Assembly (NCBI GenBank): GCA_963556695.1
Contig: CAUWAG010000004.1
Coordinates: 2,976,001 to 3,040,000 of the forward strand
Source: Anthostomella pinea
Taxonomy: Eukaryota > Ascomycota > Sordariomycetes > Xylariales > Xylariaceae
DNA length: 64,000 nt
Direction: 5' to 3'
Below, one piece after another: positions 9,697-21,559 of the stretch (the first letter of the stretch is position 1; each line of letters starts with the position of its first letter). Under the pieces are notes generated by a model. It searched no databases and was not told the DNA's origin. It saw nothing but the letters and a program-made list of their open reading frames with translations. The translations under genes were made by a program, and so were the position numbers.

Positions 9697-12600
9697 GGCG
9701 ACAAGTCTGTGAGTCTGTGTAGTTCCATCATCAGCGCGACACTTCACATAAGCCTCATCACCGTCTCGCCATTCCTTGATGACCCGTTTGCAGCGGTGTG
9801 GTGGTACGTTAGTCTGATCCAGGTCCAGCCAGTCTTCAATCGCAGTTGCGGCCATGTTTAGTGCATGGCTTGCTGAGCTGGAGACGGTGTGAAGGTCCAA
9901 TGGGTCACACCACTCCTTCTAGCTCCAAAGAGTGCCTTGGTCAAGAGATGGACTGTAACAAGTTGCCATTCAGGACCCTCGCTGACTTTGCACTGCGTCA
10001 AGCCCTTGCTACGACGCACTTGTCCAAACCGGAGCATGCCGAAAGCAGTAACAAGGTGTGCCACGTGGGCGATGTTTGTCGGGTAAACTGCCCCACGAGG
10101 ATAATGAGAGCATCTTGCAGCGGCAGGAGGCTGCTGATCGATTGCTGAAGGTTGGATAGTTGACGTGGTGCGTGATGCTTGATGCTTGATGCTTGATGCT
10201 TGATGCTTGATGCTTGATGCTTGATGCAGGTTGCTGCATACAGTCCTGCGACCCTCCGAATGCAAAGAGTAGCAAACCCGGGTCAACGGATGCTTTCTAT
10301 CGCAACCGTGGCACGCGGTTTTCCGTCTCTTTTGTCATTCTCCTCGGCATTGCGCATGCAACAAAGTGTTTGTTCTGCGATTGTAGTCCGGTATTGGCAA
10401 GAACCTGCATCGCTTCGCAGTAGCGCCGTGTCGTTGCAATTGGGGATTGAAGCGGTGAGCGATGTCGGACAATCCATTCCGATCGGGTTCCTCCATCACA
10501 ACTCATGTGAGAGTTTCCCTCGGCATTGGAAACCAGCGCATACCCAGCTGTGATGTCTTCTGCTCGGGTATGTACGCCGCGCAACCGTCGACCGTTGACC
10601 GTTGAGGGAAGTATACCGATCCGTCGGGATGTCTGTGGTTGGTCACAGTCTTCGAGACCAAGGACCATGCGATACGTTGGGCTCGACTCGTGTCGATAAA
10701 GTCGACATAATGATCGCGCTCTGTTGGTGTCTGCCGTCGCCGTCGCGCAATGATGTGAAGGGACTCCATCGAGCCGAGCCGAGGTTGTGTCCTGTCTCCA
10801 ACTGGTGTGTCGCACAGAGTGAAAGAATCCATGGCAAGTGCTGGGCAGGTTGCGTTGTTCGCTGTATTCATGCTGTGTTGTACCACGCGCAACCGCTGCG
10901 CTGGGACACGTGTGCAAGCAAAGTAAAAAGGGCGAAAAAAAAGAGAGGTGTCGAAACTCACTCTTCAAAGTTTGCGCCTCCGGGCTGTTCCTTCCAACTT
11001 TCCTGCGGCTACTTCCTTGAACGTCACAACAACACCCTTCGCTTCTTCGACTTCTTCCTAACGTCTCGTCTTCTCCAAACTCGGCGACCACAAGGACAGT
11101 GGGATGATTGCAATGCGAAAGCTGTGATCGGGAAACAAAAAGAGGAAAGGGAAAAGAGGAAGAGAAGAGGGAAGGGCTTTCAGTAGTAGTCTGGGTCTAG
11201 TACCCGTGGGCCGTCCAGTATCCACGCATCCCACGTCTACAGGGAAAACGGGGGAGGGCAAGTGCTGTGGATCCGCACCCTAGAGCATGCCCTCAAGAGT
11301 CAAGTCCTCCAGCTCATTCCTTCCGCAGATCGTCAAAGTGACAGGTGGCTACTGCTGTTACCACCAGGGGTACATGCCCGTCAGCATGTGTACTCCTTTC
11401 CTTCCCTCCCGCGCCTGGTGTTCCTGGAAACCTGGAAAAGGGTTGGGCGCATGTGAGCATTGGAATGCGCGGGAAAGTACCTCACTTGAGTCACTCGTAC
11501 CTTATCAAGACATCACATCCTACCAGACAGGGGTGCTCATTCATGACTCTCGCTGTCTATTCTGGGTCCCGTATCTCGAAGCGGAATGGCCCCGTGTCAG
11601 GCACCGCTACTGTGTATGCCCAGGTGAAGCACAATGAGTTATTAGACGCTGACTGGCTGGAGCCATGAAAGTTGGCTCGACGCCTTGCCGGCCGAACATC
11701 ACAACGGCACATCCCGATATCCGCCCACTTTCCAGAAACGCTAGGCGAGCATGCTGATGTAATCTATTACCTGTCAGCGCTGGAGTGTCCTGGAACAAGT
11801 GTTCAATGATAAAAGAGCGAGTGGCACGTATGCATGTCGACCTGAGTCGACATCCAAGGGGAGCCGGTCCAAAATATCCGATAATGCATGAGACAACCTC
11901 CCATGGAACGCCTCCCTCCTGGGACCTGCAGACTGGAGGTCATCAATCTTGCATCTGCAGAGTGTTGCCCAACCACGGCTCGAAAGGCAGACCCAACCAG
12001 CGCAGCGGTTTCTTTCCTGCCAGCTTGAGCCCAGATATGCAAAGACATGCCAGAAAGTGACGAGCGGGACGTTGCTCGCTCGGCCCTCCCTCCAGCCTGG
12101 CAGTGACCAAATATGGCAAAATCCCACGCCCACTTGCGCTCCCAGCTTATTGCACACGGACGGGGGGTGTAACCTGTCCAATCACAGCGCCGTCGCAAGA
12201 GACAAGCGTGCCGTCTGGCGAGCGCCGGAAGCCTCGAAACGTGTTCCCGCCTTATCGACTCTGCTTACACCGACACCGCGGCTACAATACAGTAGGTAGT
12301 CGTGGCAGAAGACCCTGACTACCCTGTCCGACGAGAGAATCGCACTCTCACTTGAGCGGTCACTGTAAGCGCAAGTCCTAGACTGACAACTTGAACACAG
12401 TCACGGTTATGAATTGATCCCAAAGGCTGTCAGGCGAACCTGCAGGAAACTTGAGGAGATGTGTGATTGTGACTGCAACCATCCATAGCGGGAAACATGC
12501 TTCGGGACATCAGGTCACGTTGTCACGTTGGGCATGCTCGGCTCCACTTCCTTGCAGGGAGGGCTATGATTTATTATCAGGATGCCCGGCTTCTTGGCAA

Positions 12601-13179
12601 AGCTGGGAACTAAGGTAATTACCTCAAGCTCTGAGTTCATCGGACGATATTGCTGTTACAAGCGAGCTTCTGGGGGACAGCACACGCCGACGGTCTATCC
12701 GTTGCAGTAGAGTGCCCCGGATCCCCACTAGCAGGGTGGCTGGCAGCCTTGCCGTAGATAGTAAAGGGATTTATTAGAGAATAGACCGATCCAACCGTGA
12801 CATGACGGATATCTAGAGCGGCACCGGACGACTCCCATGCTCAAATTCGAGTAGACAGATTGATTGCCCATCATAAACGATGAAACACAGTATTTATTGT
12901 AGAACCCATGCAATAATTCAATCCAACTCCCCAGCGCCTATGCTAGACAAAAACAACACAACCAAAAGCAAAAGAGCAAAAGCCAAGCTAAACCAAGACT
13001 CAAGTCCTTCGAAGAGCGGGCTGACATGGGCATTATCGCACATCACGAGATCCCATCCCGTCCTTCCCATCCGCAATCAGTTCACCACATATCACACAGC
13101 GACAGCATATGCAAATTCCCAAGGCCCACAAACACGGCCGGCACAAAGCCCCAGTACCCGCCTCGGTGCCATGCCATAC
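9697..13179. other. about 3.5 kb between two minus-strand genes, no gene supported
   Basis: Contains the leader and promoter of the zinc-knuckle gene, including an ACTAAC branch-like site near 9812-9817 that hints at a 5' UTR intron, and a 7-bp minisatellite at about 10172-10228. Two long minus-strand open frames around 10300-11090 show no family resemblance and unusual composition, and I do not call them genes. The right end includes the 3' UTR of the membrane-protein gene ending at 13180. Confidence 0.4.
10172..10228. repeat. 7-bp minisatellite, unit GATGCTT, about 8 copies
   Basis: About eight nearly perfect head-to-tail copies of GATGCTT lie some 480 bp upstream of the zinc-knuckle start codon. 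It is not coding in any supported frame. Copy number is likely variable between strains. Confidence 0.9.
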
Positions 13180-14744
13180 CTAGAAAGCACCCGGCCGTCC
13201 CGGCACAACCTCAGAGGGATGCGGCGGCAACGGCACATCAGTCAGCGGCGCCATAGACCTCGGGCGGGCCTCGACGACATAATCAACGCCATCATCCGAG
13301 GCGTACGACGGCGGCCGCGGCTGACCGGTGTGAGGCCGGTCCTCATCCTCATCCACCACACCATCGGGTTCGCCGCGCCCACTCTCGCCCGAGGAGGAGC
13401 GTTGGCGTTGGCGCTGTCGCTGTTGGTGTTCTTGCTCCTCGTTGCGCTGCCAGTAGATGCGGTCTGGGTCGACTCGCTATACGTTTGTAAGTAAGTAACC
13501 GCAAAAGGGCTGAGAAAAAGATGAGGATATGGGATAAGGAACAAGACATACCACACTCTCCCGCCAGAGCCCATAAGCCGGCGGCTGCAGCTTAGTAGCC
13601 TCGCTCTCGATGCCCGCGGCCTCCTCGTCGCGCGCGAGCACGACGCGGATCGGCCGGCGCGGGATCGCATACCCGCCCGGCGCGCACAGCTGCGCGGCGC
13701 GGACTGCCTCGGCCTCGGCCTCCTCCGCGTTGTCCCCGTCACCCTTCGGTCGCACGACGAGCAGGCAGATGCGCACCAGGCCGTGGCAGAAGAAGATGGT
13801 CGTGAAGAGGATGATGAGGATCAGCAGGATCGTGAACTCGCTCGAGTTGATGTTCTTGCTTATCGAGAGGGAGAGGTCTGGTGGATGGGTAGGTTTGTCA
13901 GTTACATACATGGATTTGGTGTGGTAAAGGAAGGGTTTGGTTGGGCTGAAACGGGTGAACTGTTGTGCAGGTAGGTATGAGGGAAGGGACGGAAGGGCAG
14001 ACACGTACAGACGGTCAGCATCAGCGTCAAGAAGATGCCAGACACGAAACAACGCAGGATCTGGCTCCGCATGCGTCTTGACTCAACCCACGGGAAGCAG
14101 AACAAGAACTTCGTGGGTGGTTCTCGATTCCTGCGTCTTTCTCTGCGCGAAGCATCGGAGCCGCCTCGTCGATGTTGATGTCGTCGTCGCCTGCCTCTGC
14201 TCGCCAGATTAGCCAGGTGCAGATCGGCCGGGCCAGTCCCTCGAAATCGGGTGCGGCCCATGTGTCCCTCCACGTCGTCGTCGTCGTCTGCGTGCGCAGC
14301 CTCTGGCTCGGCCACGACGGGGAATCGCTCCGTTCGTGTACGGTTGGGTGACTGTCGTGGAGTGCCTTCGTTCGATCGGGCAGCCGGTGAGTCGGCGCGT
14401 GAGGACGTGTCCGATGACCCTCGTGTCCTTGTCCGTGCCAGGCTGGGCATACGGAACCGGGGCGAAGGCATCGTAGGCATTCCCAATGTAAAGCGTGGGG
14501 CTGGGCTCTTGGGGCCGTCGTCCGCATCTTCAGCTCCGTCATGATCGTCAGCCCTCCGACCTCGTGTGCCCCTAGCAGGCCGCCCCGAGAATATCCTGGG
14601 CATAGTGTGATGGCGAACCGAGAAGAGTCTAGGGTTATTTTGTAGCTGCTCCTCCATGTGTGTCGGTCGTTGCTGTTCCAAGTCTGTCGCTTGCCCCTCC
14701 GAGGCCTCTCCCCTCCGCAGGACATTTACCCTAATGAATTCCAT
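13180..14744 (-). CDS. fungal two-pass membrane protein with disordered arms, about 452 aa
   Basis: Family not recognised. Exon 1 14744-14009, intron 14008-13878 (131 nt, GTACGT...CCAG), exon 2 13877-13552, intron 13551-13477 (75 nt, GTATGT...ATAG), exon 3 13476-13180; phases agree. Residues 1-240 are polar, with Arg/Ser/Pro-rich low-complexity sequence and a DDDDD run. Then two hydrophobic segments follow close together: ILRCFVSGIFLTLMLTVC (ending at intron 1) and FTILLILIILFTTIFFC. The C-terminal arm contains RPPSYASDDGVDYVVEA and ends in a Pro-rich tail. The first ATG is at 14744; later ATGs at 14657 and 14603 are also possible starts, so the N-terminus is uncertain. Likely at the plasma membrane or an endomembrane with both long arms on one side (inference). 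Confidence 0.72.
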
Positions 14745-16658
14745 CTCCGAGGTTGGTAGAGCCTGAGTGTCAAGGTTGGTGTTATCGATCGCCGGCACAG
14801 TTCATGCTTTTGTTCTCCGGCCCTGGTTGTTGACTACAAAACCCAACCCGACGTATGAGGCAAGTCGTCTGCGTGGTTGGAGGAACGTAGCAAAACCTCG
14901 TCGCCCGGTGATACAGACGCTTCGCGTTGATGTTGGATCGATTGGTAGTTGAGGTTCGCGTGTTTGTGTTGTAAAGGTCGTGTCTTGCAGGTTTCGTAAC
15001 ACAATGCCTCCCGACAAATCGACCCTGTCCGAAAATCCAGGAGCAATCGGGTGCCTGCAGCACCTACTTCGTATCGATGTCCCAGACCCTAATTCGAATA
15101 ACAGGGTGAGGTCCAGCCAGGTCCAACGAATAGATCGACGAGCGAACGTGTGAGCGAATTAGAGGGTTTCGAATAGCCGAATGGCAGAATAGAATACTCG
15201 ATGCTCACAGAGCTCGACGTCAATCAGTGTAGGAAAGTACTGGTCGAACGAGGGAGAACAGAAGAAACAACAGGCAGACCCACGATACCTCCAGCTGCTG
15301 TAAGGAACGCCAATGGAAGGCTAGGAAAGAGGGCGGAAATTGAGACAAAAGGACATCATCACCACGGAAGAGTAGCAAAAAGAATCGCCAAGGAGGCAGC
15401 CATCACGGGAAAAGGGAGCGTGAGTTCGGGACGTCACAGGTGTTTGAACACGGCGACGGCTCGAGAACCTACAGAGACGAACAAACCTGGGGTCGTCGCG
15501 AGTTATCCGACCTGTGGTTGGTCAAGGCCCATGACCGCATCGTTTCGGCCCCTTCAGAGGGAGATTCGATCCTATCAAGTCCAACGGACTGTCTGACTGC
15601 GTGGTTGAGCCGCCAGGAACACGAACGGAGTCGCGAATGCATTGACTTCAAGATGCGGCCAGGGATCCGGTCTGGCGGATCGACCAATGGATTGGTTTGG
15701 GCTGCAGGAAGCGGCGCTTCTCAGACAAGAGTGGATTGCGTTTGAGATTCGGGACAGGGATCCTGACTGGAGACCAATGTTTCGGAATAAGAAGAGCGCG
15801 GCACTGGCCGCTGCGCCCCATCTAACAGGGGGGGCGTAGGCTCATAGTTGACGTTGCAACGATGGCATTGGATCAAAACATAGTCCATGAGCATACAATA
15901 AACAATTGAGGTGTGCAGTCGAGTTTCTTTTGACGAGCGCGACCTTTTGAACCCAACAGCATCCAGCCATATATTGTGCCCTGTCTCTGCAGGGCACAGG
16001 CACGGGCACACGAACAACCGCGGAAAGGGGCAACTTCGGCTGAACCAAGCTGACAACCTGAGGCAAGTGGCTGACACCTCAACCCGTATAACCAGGTATC
16101 ACATCTCACACCGGACAAGGATTGATATAAATCCTCTTTGGAGCACACCGTTCCTCTCGTGTCAAAAACCTAACCTTAGTACTGGTATCATCCGATGCGT
16201 CCAAGTGTATGGCCGTGCGGTGTTTTTCATATTGCACTACGGATGCAAATCTGTGAGTCTCGCTCGCGATCGTTTTCCGCTCGTAGCCCTCAAGAGACCA
16301 CATTGATGTGAGAGGCAGGTGTCTGGCTATCAAATAGCCCCTCTCGAAGCTAAGTTGACCCAAACTTCTCCAGTGATTACATCACGTACGATGCTCTCCG
16401 GAGCCATCAACGGTGCAAGCCTGGCTCTCGGTACCCATCGTCCTGCGCCTTTTGCTGTTAACAAATAGCTTTCGTGAATTGGCCACGGGCAGGTTCATGG
16501 TCTTTGGTTGATTCTGGTTCAGAGAATCGACACGAAGGAGCCGATGATTTTTCAAGTGGCTGTCAGATGAATGAGCTAACCGTGGATGGCGCTTCAGAGG
16601 TTCAGCCCGTTCGGCTACTGTTCGTTCGTTGATCTACTTCTTGGCCTATATGTGAAGA
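14745..16658. other. about 1.9 kb intergenic, no gene recognised
   Basis: Promoter side of the membrane-protein gene on the left and 3' flank of the U5-40K gene on the right. Several open frames of 60-130 codons exist (for example 15201-15596 +) but none has a recognisable domain, intron structure or start context. Confidence 0.4.
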
Positions 16659-17903
16659 TCATCGCAGCTCACCAAGCAACATCTCGCGATCAGAGGAGGC
16701 AGACAAGACTGTAAAAGAATTAGCACGATGGTTGCGACCACGGCCGAGCATTCCAAACTTACTGGTTGGCTCGTTACCAGGCGCAAATTCTGCGCAGTTG
16801 ACGGTACCCTTGTGACCAGGCAGTTTATAGAGAAGCTTGCCGTTGTCATTCGACCAGATGACGACAGTGCCGTCACCGGCGCCGACGGCAATTTTCTTGC
16901 CCATACTATCCCAGCTTGCGCGGATCAGGTTCTTCTCTATGCCCATCTGTGCTCCGTCGAAGGTACGAATGTGTCGCTCGGTCGGCGCAAAAGGTCGAAT
17001 GTCCCATGTCTTGGCGGTTGAGTCGTGGGAGTAGGAAAGGAGAGATTGCGAGTCGGGTGATATGCGCAAACTGGTGACCGTGTCATTGTGACCCAGCATC
17101 GAATAGACCACCGCTTTCTTCCGCATGTCCCAGACTTTGATGTCGTTGTCAATTCCACCAGAGTATATCTCATTGCCCGCTTCAGCTACTGCGACCGCGG
17201 TGATTGGAAACTCCGTCTCGATGTAGTCGGCGGCGTGCTTCGTCCGAGGGTCCCAGATGCCAATAGTCCCATCGTCACTGCCACTGATCAACAGTTCTTC
17301 GCCTCGTTTGCTGATATCCATCGAGTTGATTATTTCTTCGTGCCCAACATATCGTCGAATCCTAGTTCCGGCGCTTAGGTCCCAACTGGCAAGATGCATA
17401 TCGGCCGAGGCCGAATATAGTATTTCGGAGTCGCGTGACCATTGTAGATCCAACACTGCACCACGATGGCCGTTCAATACGCCGTAGTTTTCGCATACAC
17501 CCGAGGAATACCAGAGCACTACCACCCACAAAATATTAGTTAAGCGCACATGTGTGACGTATGTCCGAAGGTAATACTTACATATACTCCTATCCATAGA
17601 TCCCGAGGCGATCAAGTTGCCTAGAGGGTTGAACTTGGCAGAGAACACTTCACCCGAGTGACCAGTAAGCTTCATCACCGGAGCTTCGAGATTGCTCGTT
17701 CGTGGAGCCTGAAGAATAGATGAGTTCAGTTATTCACATTTGCAATCGGCGACTTGAACGAGGCAACATACAGACTGGACCAACGCGCCACTATTGGTAC
17801 CATCTCGCCTTGAAAGCGCAGTGCTGGTGCCGGGTTTCTGCCTCTTGACGATCATCTGGCTAGCACCTGGGTCGTCAGACGCGGGTCTCTTTTCGGAAGA
17901 CAT
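16659..17903 (-). CDS. U5 snRNP 40 kDa WD40 protein (SNRNP40/Cwf17 family), about 354 aa
   Basis: Spliceosome component; in other organisms it is a WD40 subunit of the U5 snRNP that contacts Prp8. Exons 17903-17772, 17708-17582, 17518-16763 and 16708-16659, with introns of 63, 63 and 54 nt (GTATGT, GTAAGT, GTAAGT donors). A basic lysine/arginine-rich N-terminus of about 50 residues is followed by seven WD repeats. Splicing gives GSMDRSILLWYSSG in repeat 1, which matches the family signature, and the protein ends LSASSDREMLLGELR, also typical. Other clear repeat ends are ASADMHLASWD, SGSDDGTIGIWD, SGGIDNDIKVWD and YSHDSTAKTWD. It is divergent from bet3 with a shared 0.5-kb promoter. Confidence 0.92.
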
Positions 17904-18159
17904 GGTGGCTTTGTTGACCGCGAAGAAAGGAGATTGCGAGTTTTCGAGTCTCCAAATCAGAGTTGAAGCTATTCCAAACCGGCTGTAAGATAGTCACTCG
18001 TTGTCGCGTTGAGATGTGGGAGGCAGCGCGTTCCAATAGGCCGGTGCATGCTTGAATTGAAGCTCCGGCCCAAAAGTAAACTGAATTAGAGGTTAACGGA
18101 TGAAGGATATTCCGCAACTCGGAGTTCTCGATTACCTAGTGCTCCGATTCACCCGGGCG

Positions 18160-18173
18160 CCCCCCCCCCCCCC
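18160..18173. repeat. 14-nt cytosine run in a shared promoter
   Basis: A homopolymer of 14 C on the plus strand lies between the divergent U5-40K and bet3 genes, about 245 bp from the bet3 start. Confidence 0.9.
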
Positions 18174-18405
18174 TCACCTCCACCAAAAAGCTTATCGCAG
18201 TCATCTTATCATAATCGGCTCACCGCCCACTGTTACTGCCATCATCGCGACCTGTCTGCCTGTATGCTGTGTGGTAACACTTCCATCCCCAATTATACCT
18301 GGTGCTTCAAACATCTCATGGCAAAGTACCTAACCATCTTTGAGGCATCGTTACGAAACCAGTCAATGACCTGAATCGGATCAGCCGATAGCTCGCCATA
18401 CGAGA

Positions 18406-19169
18406 ATGGCTGCTAACAAAGCCGCCCGTGTGGGCGAAGAGTGAGTGGCCGATCGGTCGAAGCCGCCTGCCGTTAACCCTGGTGTGCTAATACAACTTAG
18501 GATCTGGAAGTAAGTTCAATCCTCCCGACGACAGCAACAATCGCTCTGACACGGCATACAAAGGGGTCGTATCGACAAAGTTAATGCCGAGCTGGTGACC
18601 TTGACCTATGGTACAATAGTCGCACAACTATGCAAGGACTTTGAGAGCGACTACGTCCAGGTCAACAAACACTTGGATAAGATGGGCTACAACATTGGTC
18701 TACGGCTTATCGAGGACTACCTGGCCAAGTCCAACACTATGCGACGTTGTGCCAACTTCAGAGAGACAGCAGACATGATTGCCAAGGTATGCACATAATG
18801 TCATTCTGTTGATTCCCCACGGCGCATTCTGGCTGACACCCCCATCTACGTTCGCAGATTGGTTTCAAGATATTTCTCAACATCTCACCTACAGTCACGA
18901 ACTGGACCAGCGACAGCAAGCAATTTTCCTTGGTCTTCGACGAGAACCCTCTGGCGGATTTTGTCGAGCTTCCCGACGACGGACGATCACAGGACGAGCT
19001 ATGGTACTCCAACATATTCTGCGGTGTGTTGAGAGGAGCGTTAGAGATGGTGCAGATGCAGGTCGAGGCACATTTCATCAGCGATGTTTTAAGGGGCAAT
19101 GATACCACAGAGATGAGGGTTTCTCTGATCAGATATATCGACGACGAGCTGCCCCCGGAAGATGACTGA
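18406..19169 (+). CDS. bet3: TRAPP complex subunit Bet3, four exons including a 9-nt microexon, 192 aa
   Basis: Core subunit of the TRAPP tethering complex/GEF acting on Ypt1/Rab1 at the Golgi. Exons 18406-18440, 18501-18509 (9 nt), 18564-18786 and 18858-19169. The microexon supplies the bases for IW and parts of the flanking codons, giving ...GEEIWKGRIDKVNAELVTLTYG..., which matches the conserved Bet3 N-terminus; skipping it would remove three residues without shifting frame. Further conserved parts are YNIGLRLIEDYLAKS, FKIFLNISPTVTNW and the C-terminal GALEMVQMQVEAHF. Introns 54-71 nt, all GT-AG. Length fits the family (about 190 aa). Start context is the first ATG in frame. Confidence 0.93.
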
Positions 19170-21559
19170 AATGACCGACGAGAATCGGTGGACTAAGTTC
19201 CAAGGAGTGTGCGATGAAGAATCGAGGCTGCTGTCCTGCGACGTTGAGTGGCATTGCCGCCCATTACGTCTGCTGCAACTCCAACAAGCGTGTCACATGA
19301 AATGCGCAGCATGATAATCCATCTTCTGGAGGCATCGGAATGTCACCGTGGTTCCTCAGGGTGCCAAAACTGCATGCATATGTGCTCGTGTCTAATCCGG
19401 ACCGCGTGGAAATACACTACCGGAAGTACCAAGCGTCGATCGGCCTCAGCCCCGTAGGTATACCACATCGTCCAACAGCTGCACGGTCAGGGCAGCTGAA
19501 CCTCGCCGACATGGGACATATAGACGAACATCTGTTGTTTGCTTGTCTCGGCTACGGAAGCGGCCCAACAGCGGCAGGTTCCAGAATGCGCTCCCGTATT
19601 GTTAGATACCCGGCCGTCGTGCTGCCACCTGGGACTCTTGATGGGGTCTGCCCGAGGGGCGGGACGCGCCGTTACGATCTGTCTGTCTCTGATGTGGCCT
19701 GCTAGTCCCCGCCAACGACTCCATATCCGTCCCACTCCGCAACCCCGTTGCAGCACAACGATCTCCCGGCACACTGCATGCGCTTATCAAAATGTGTTGC
19801 TAATATTGTTTATCTGCTGTATAAGGTAGCTTGTTGAAGGTCTTTATGATGCTTCTCAGGCTCCGGAGACTCTCGTCGACACATTGCATTTTGTAATGCA
19901 TCAGTCGGTTTTTGGATTGGGAGCGTAAAGTGTATGCGCGGTACGTGTGCCCACTTCGCATGGAGATCTCCTTCGCATGCCTGTTCGTCGCATGCATGCC
20001 GGCATGGCAGCTGTGATAAATTGATCAGCACCGGGAATTGATGTGATTGTCACAAATGCACTGTTCCTGCGTCCACTTTTACGCCATTACTATTAGCGTC
20101 CCGAATTGATAGTAACAGCATTGCCGGTCCATCACAATGCTTGCTCCCCCCCCATGTCTTGTTTTTGATATGTGACGCTTTGATCACCTAGGGTTTTCTA
20201 AGTCGCGATGAAGCTAAGTGTTGATGGCTGCGACTTTTTCTAAACGCTCTTAGTTGTGTTTCTACATGATTTCCTCGAAGGGACTGATTCCGAGCCTGTA
20301 TCGAAACTGGAGGACATGGAAGCCCTTGAACAGGCGTTTTGTGAATAGACCAACATCCCCCTCTAAATTTCTCAATTTCGCGATGAACCTATTGCCTGTA
20401 CCTACCTATCCCCGTCCATCTCGAGGGACATACATGGAGTCCAAGGTCATTGAGGCTTGCACGTCTATTTCGTACATGGACTGTCACCATGAGCACCCAG
20501 TTAATAAGCTTAAATACTTTGCCACTCACTACCCAGCAGCTGCCTAGTTTGAGCTGATACTGGAGGTTCCCACATGCAAGTGCAGCTTGTATCAGTTGTC
20601 AGACTCCTTATCGGTATCGCATGCGACTCATAGTCATGGCCGAGGCAACAATGCTGTCGATTCTGATTACGAATGGGCTACATACATACTCAATACAGGG
20701 CGTGACGTACAGTCATCGGGAGGGTCACAGGCCAGCTTTGGAGAGGGCCGCCTTGCCACAGCCTTACTGACAGCCGTAGCTGCTGCTGACCAATATGTTC
20801 GTGATCCAAACGCTTTGATCACGGACGATTGAGCAAGGGTTTTGAACTCTGGCATATTCGGTGGGCCGCAGTGTTGACACAGGCGAGATGGTTCATCTGA
20901 TGTCTAGTCGTAGACCGACTCTGGTTTCTGACATCCCAGAACTGCCTTGCCAGACGGGAGTAACCTTGGAACCCGGTATAGAATTCGCCGCCCTTTTAGG
21001 GCCTTATGCTCAGCCCCTGACTCCATGACTCACCGACGCCAGCACTACTGAAGCAAGACACAGTACAGTATGCCTGTATCACAGCATCTCCAGAGAGGCC
21101 GCCGACTATACGATCCGAATTGTAATCGTTGCACCAAGCATTCACCAATTACCCCAGTCGTGATGGGAAAAGGGACGGACCTACGTTCTTCCCAGCTCCG
21201 TCCAAAGTCAGAATGATGGATTCTATGGGATGGCGAGGGTGCCAGATGATTGGCAGAAGGGTTATCTTGATGGTTGCAACGTGGGAGAACCTGGAAAGTA
21301 TTCATTATCACCCAGTTCAACCACTTACACGGCGCTCACCTGTGCACGAAATGTCATCAACCAGCTCGGATCAGGAGTAGATATCGATATACAGACGTTT
21401 GAAGCCACCGAAATCACTCTCATATAGGACGCCGTATTGCCATCTTGATAACAAGTCCAAAATCAAGCATTGCAACGATTCAATTTCATATCTCAAATCA
21501 TGACGATGGGGAGATCTGTCGGGCAGTACCTTGTGGGAATTGTTAGCGGCTGTTAGAGC
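19170..21559. other. about 2.4 kb intergenic, nothing recognised
   Basis: Follows the bet3 stop. Small open frames only, no domain resemblance. Short C runs occur near 20146. I saw no transposon ends or RNA genes in it. Confidence 0.4.

Noticed and set aside
9052..9861. 269-codon open frame on the plus strand
   Set aside because: It lies exactly opposite the zinc-knuckle gene; the open frame is a mirror of that gene's codon bias and has no domain of its own.
10172..10228. Could the short tandem array be a CRISPR?
   Set aside because: Units are 7 bp without spacers; it is a simple minisatellite, and the genome is eukaryotic.
10297..11091. 264-codon open frame on the minus strand, overlapped by others
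   Set aside because: Composition is not protein-like (many Cys, His, Arg and Ser), there is no family resemblance, and several frames are open in the same stretch.
15201..15839. Overlapping plus-strand frames of 60-130 codons
   Set aside because: No domain, no splice pattern that joins them, no conserved start context.
19170..21559. Several 60-120 codon frames after bet3
   Set aside because: None resembles a known family and they overlap one another on both strands.
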